Shown here piece after piece: positions 7,016 to 8,343 of a DNA stretch of 8,343 nucleotides (the stretch's first letter is position 1; the number at the start of each line of letters is the position of its first letter). Source of the DNA: Pelethousia sp002409725 (GTDB lineage: Bacteria; Bacillota; Clostridia; Christensenellales; CAG-138); the NCBI GenBank assembly GCA_937915455.1, contig CALDNN010000047.1, positions 1 to 8,343 on the forward strand, given 5' to 3'. Made by a program: the position numbers and the translations under genes. Below the pieces are notes generated by a model. The model saw only the letters and a list, made by a program, of their open reading frames with translations. It was not told where the DNA came from and made no database searches.

Positions 7016-7171
7016 GAAATAGGCGACCACACCATACTATACGCAAAGGCGGCGATGACCTTTAGCGCGGTCCTTGGCACTGTGGTTTGCGCCATAGCGA
7101 TACTGCAATTCGCGATGCTGCCGACCTTGCTGCTGGTCATGCCGCTGGCAAGTCTAATCAAAATCGCCTGA
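7016..7171 (+). pseudogene. Short hydrophobic reading frame: membrane-protein remnant or small membrane peptide
   Basis: This frame is open from just after a TAA at 7013 to TGA at 7169-7171. The reading EIGDHTILYAKAAMTFSAVL continues into a strongly hydrophobic C-terminus ending LASLIKIA, like the tail of an integral membrane protein. The first ATG is at 7055, giving a 38-residue peptide with a weak AAAGG five bases upstream. The meaningful-looking residues before that ATG favour a decayed C-terminal fragment over a real small gene. The terminator at 7203-7241 follows in the same direction. I do not recognise the family. The rest of the gap, 6928-7015, holds nothing I can identify. Confidence 0.3.
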
Positions 7172-7202
7172 TCCGGATGATCCACTACGTTTTACATAAG
7201 CT

Positions 7203-7241
7203 AAAGGCTCAGCTCGTTTATTGGACGGACTGAGCCTTTTT
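7203..7241 (+). terminator. Rho-independent terminator
   Basis: A perfect ten-base stem, AAAGGCTCAG (7203-7212) with CTGAGCCTTT (7230-7239), has a 17-base loop and ends in five T (7237-7241). It would end plus-strand transcription from the regulator and the small hydrophobic frame. The stem lies 55 bases beyond the stop of the convergent reductase gene and could also serve that gene, though only three T follow on the minus strand. Confidence 0.8.
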
Positions 7242-7295
7242 GCCGCATGAGAGGCCGTACGATATGGCGAGGCAAATGCAATGCTTGCGGAGAGG

Positions 7296-8327
7296 CTACG
7301 CCTTAGCCCAGCCGCTCCGATCGATCACGCCCTCTAGATCCCAAAGATTTTTCCAGGAGGATGCACCCTCCCACAGGAACACCTGCCCCTTGATCAGCCG
7401 GCAGTTCTTATCCGCCCCTGCCAGCAGGGCCATCTCCTCTTCCGTGAGGAAATCCTCTGTGACGCAGCGCAGGTTATCCAGATAGTTTTCCTTGCGGGTA
7501 GAAAATGGAATGGGCACCTGGCCACGCTGCACGGCCCATTTGAGGCAGACGATAGCCGGGTGGACGTTGTGCGCCTTGGCGATTTTCACCACCTCGGGCA
7601 TTTCGATATCCACCACGTCGTCCGGCGTTTTGTCCCGCTCCGGCCTGCTGGGCGAGCCGATAGGGCAAAAGCCGACGGGCAGAATATTGCGCTCTACGCA
7701 GTAGGCATACAGCTCGGGCTGTTGGAAGCTGGGATGCAGTTCCATCTCGATCAGCGCGGGCTGGATGCTGCACAGGGGCAAAACCGCCTCCAGCTTGGGA
7801 ATTGTCATATTGGACATGGCGATATGGCGGACGCTCCTCATCTCTACCAGCCGTTCCATCTGCCGCCAGGTAGCCATGAAGTCTTCCACAAAGAATGGCC
7901 TGGAGTCGGGATTACGGCTGTCGCCGTCACAGCCCGGCGCATGATAATTGGGGAAGGGCCAGTGCACGAAGTAGGCGTCGATATAATCAAGCTTCAGATC
8001 ATGGAGCGATTGCGCGCAGGATAAGAGCACGTCCCCTTCGCCATGCTTGTCGTTCCACACCTTGGAGGTGATGTAGAGATCTTCCCGCTTTACGGCGCCT
8101 TCTTCTATGGCGGCCTGGAACACATCGCCGATCAGGCGTTCGTTGCCATACACGGCGGCGCAGTCGAACAACCGGTATCCGCAGCGGATGGCGCCTGCGA
8201 CGGCCTCCGCCACCTGGCCGGGGGTATAACGGTCGGACCCAAAGGTTCCCATGCCTATGCAGGGTATCTTTGCACCGTCTGGCAAGATTCTTTGCGGGAT
8301 CTTTTGCGGATCGATCAACGCAGTCAT
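7296..8327 (-). CDS. Aldo/keto reductase
   Basis: Cytosolic NAD(P)H-dependent oxidoreductase that reduces aldehydes or ketones, possibly sugars, in a TIM-barrel fold. It is 343 residues, slightly long for the family. The catalytic tetrad is complete: Asp55 and Tyr60 in FDCAAVYGNE, Lys89 in TSKVWN and His122 in YFVHWP. MSNMTIPKLE (171-180) carries the conserved Ser-Asn, and ELHPSFQQPEL (196-206) matches the usual HP-Q segment. The cofactor loop reads PIPFSTRKENYLDNL (272-286). Many family members have Lys where Phe275 stands, and that Lys contacts the NADPH phosphate, so cofactor choice is uncertain. The ATG at 8327 has AGGAG eight bases upstream. It ends in TAG. Convergent with the regulator and separated from it by a terminator, so probably an independent unit. 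Substrate unknown. Confidence 0.93.
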   Translation of the reverse strand: MTALIDPQKIPQRILPDGAKIPCIGMGTFGSDRYTPGQVAEAVAGAIRCGYRLFDCAAVYGNERLIGDVFQAAIEEGAVKREDLYITSKVWNDKHGEGDVLLSCAQSLHDLKLDYIDAYFVHWPFPNYHAPGCDGDSRNPDSRPFFVEDFMATWRQMERLVEMRSVRHIAMSNMTIPKLEAVLPLCSIQPALIEMELHPSFQQPELYAYCVERNILPVGFCPIGSPSRPERDKTPDDVVDIEMPEVVKIAKAHNVHPAIVCLKWAVQRGQVPIPFSTRKENYLDNLRCVTEDFLTEEEMALLAGADKNCRLIKGQVFLWEGASSWKNLWDLEGVIDRSGWAKA

Positions 8328-8343
8328 GCTACTCTCTCCTTTT

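Noticed and set aside
1..8343. CRISPR array, tRNA/rRNA, insertion sequence or phage genes
   Set aside because: I saw no regularly spaced repeats, no tRNA-like cloverleaf, no transposase or integrase motifs and no terminal inverted repeats.

Overview
The window is a transporter locus with its own divergent regulator. The likely host is a Gram-positive Firmicute of the Clostridia/Bacilli type. This is inferred from strong AGGAGG-like ribosome binding sites, a Cys-lipoprotein binding protein, and a membrane-anchored AraC-family regulator of the kind common in Clostridia and Paenibacillus. Base composition looks moderately GC-rich. I cannot name the genus.

Layout. On the minus strand, from about 4465 down to 53, lies a four-gene peptide/oligosaccharide (Opp/Dpp-type) ABC uptake operon. 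It comprises a binding lipoprotein (interrupted by one in-frame TAG), permease B, permease C and one ATPase of the OppD/DppD type. No partner OppF/DppF ATPase begins in the 52 bases that remain after it. Divergent from the operon, at 4825-6927 on the plus strand, is a roughly 700-residue AraC-family regulator with an N-terminal membrane anchor. The 350-base region between them holds candidate promoters in both directions, a short palindrome, and an 18-codon leader ORF that ends at the regulator's ribosome binding site. After the regulator come a small hydrophobic reading frame of uncertain status (7016-7171) and a good rho-independent terminator (7203-7241). Last is a convergent minus-strand aldo/keto reductase gene (7296-8327) that appears to be a separate unit.

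How it would work: the lipoprotein captures a peptide or oligosaccharide outside the cell, the B/C permeases form the channel, and the ATPase drives import. The divergent regulator would sense an extracellular signal and switch the operon on.

The notable point is that two parts of this circuit look damaged while the permeases and ATPase are intact. The binding protein has an amber codon at residue 236 of 530. The regulator goes straight from an extracytoplasmic sensor-like region to its cytoplasmic part, without the second membrane helix that its family normally has. This suggests either a decaying system or consensus/assembly errors. TAG recoding is unlikely because two intact genes in the window end in TAG. 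I found no convincing new system, CRISPR array, RNA gene or mobile element.
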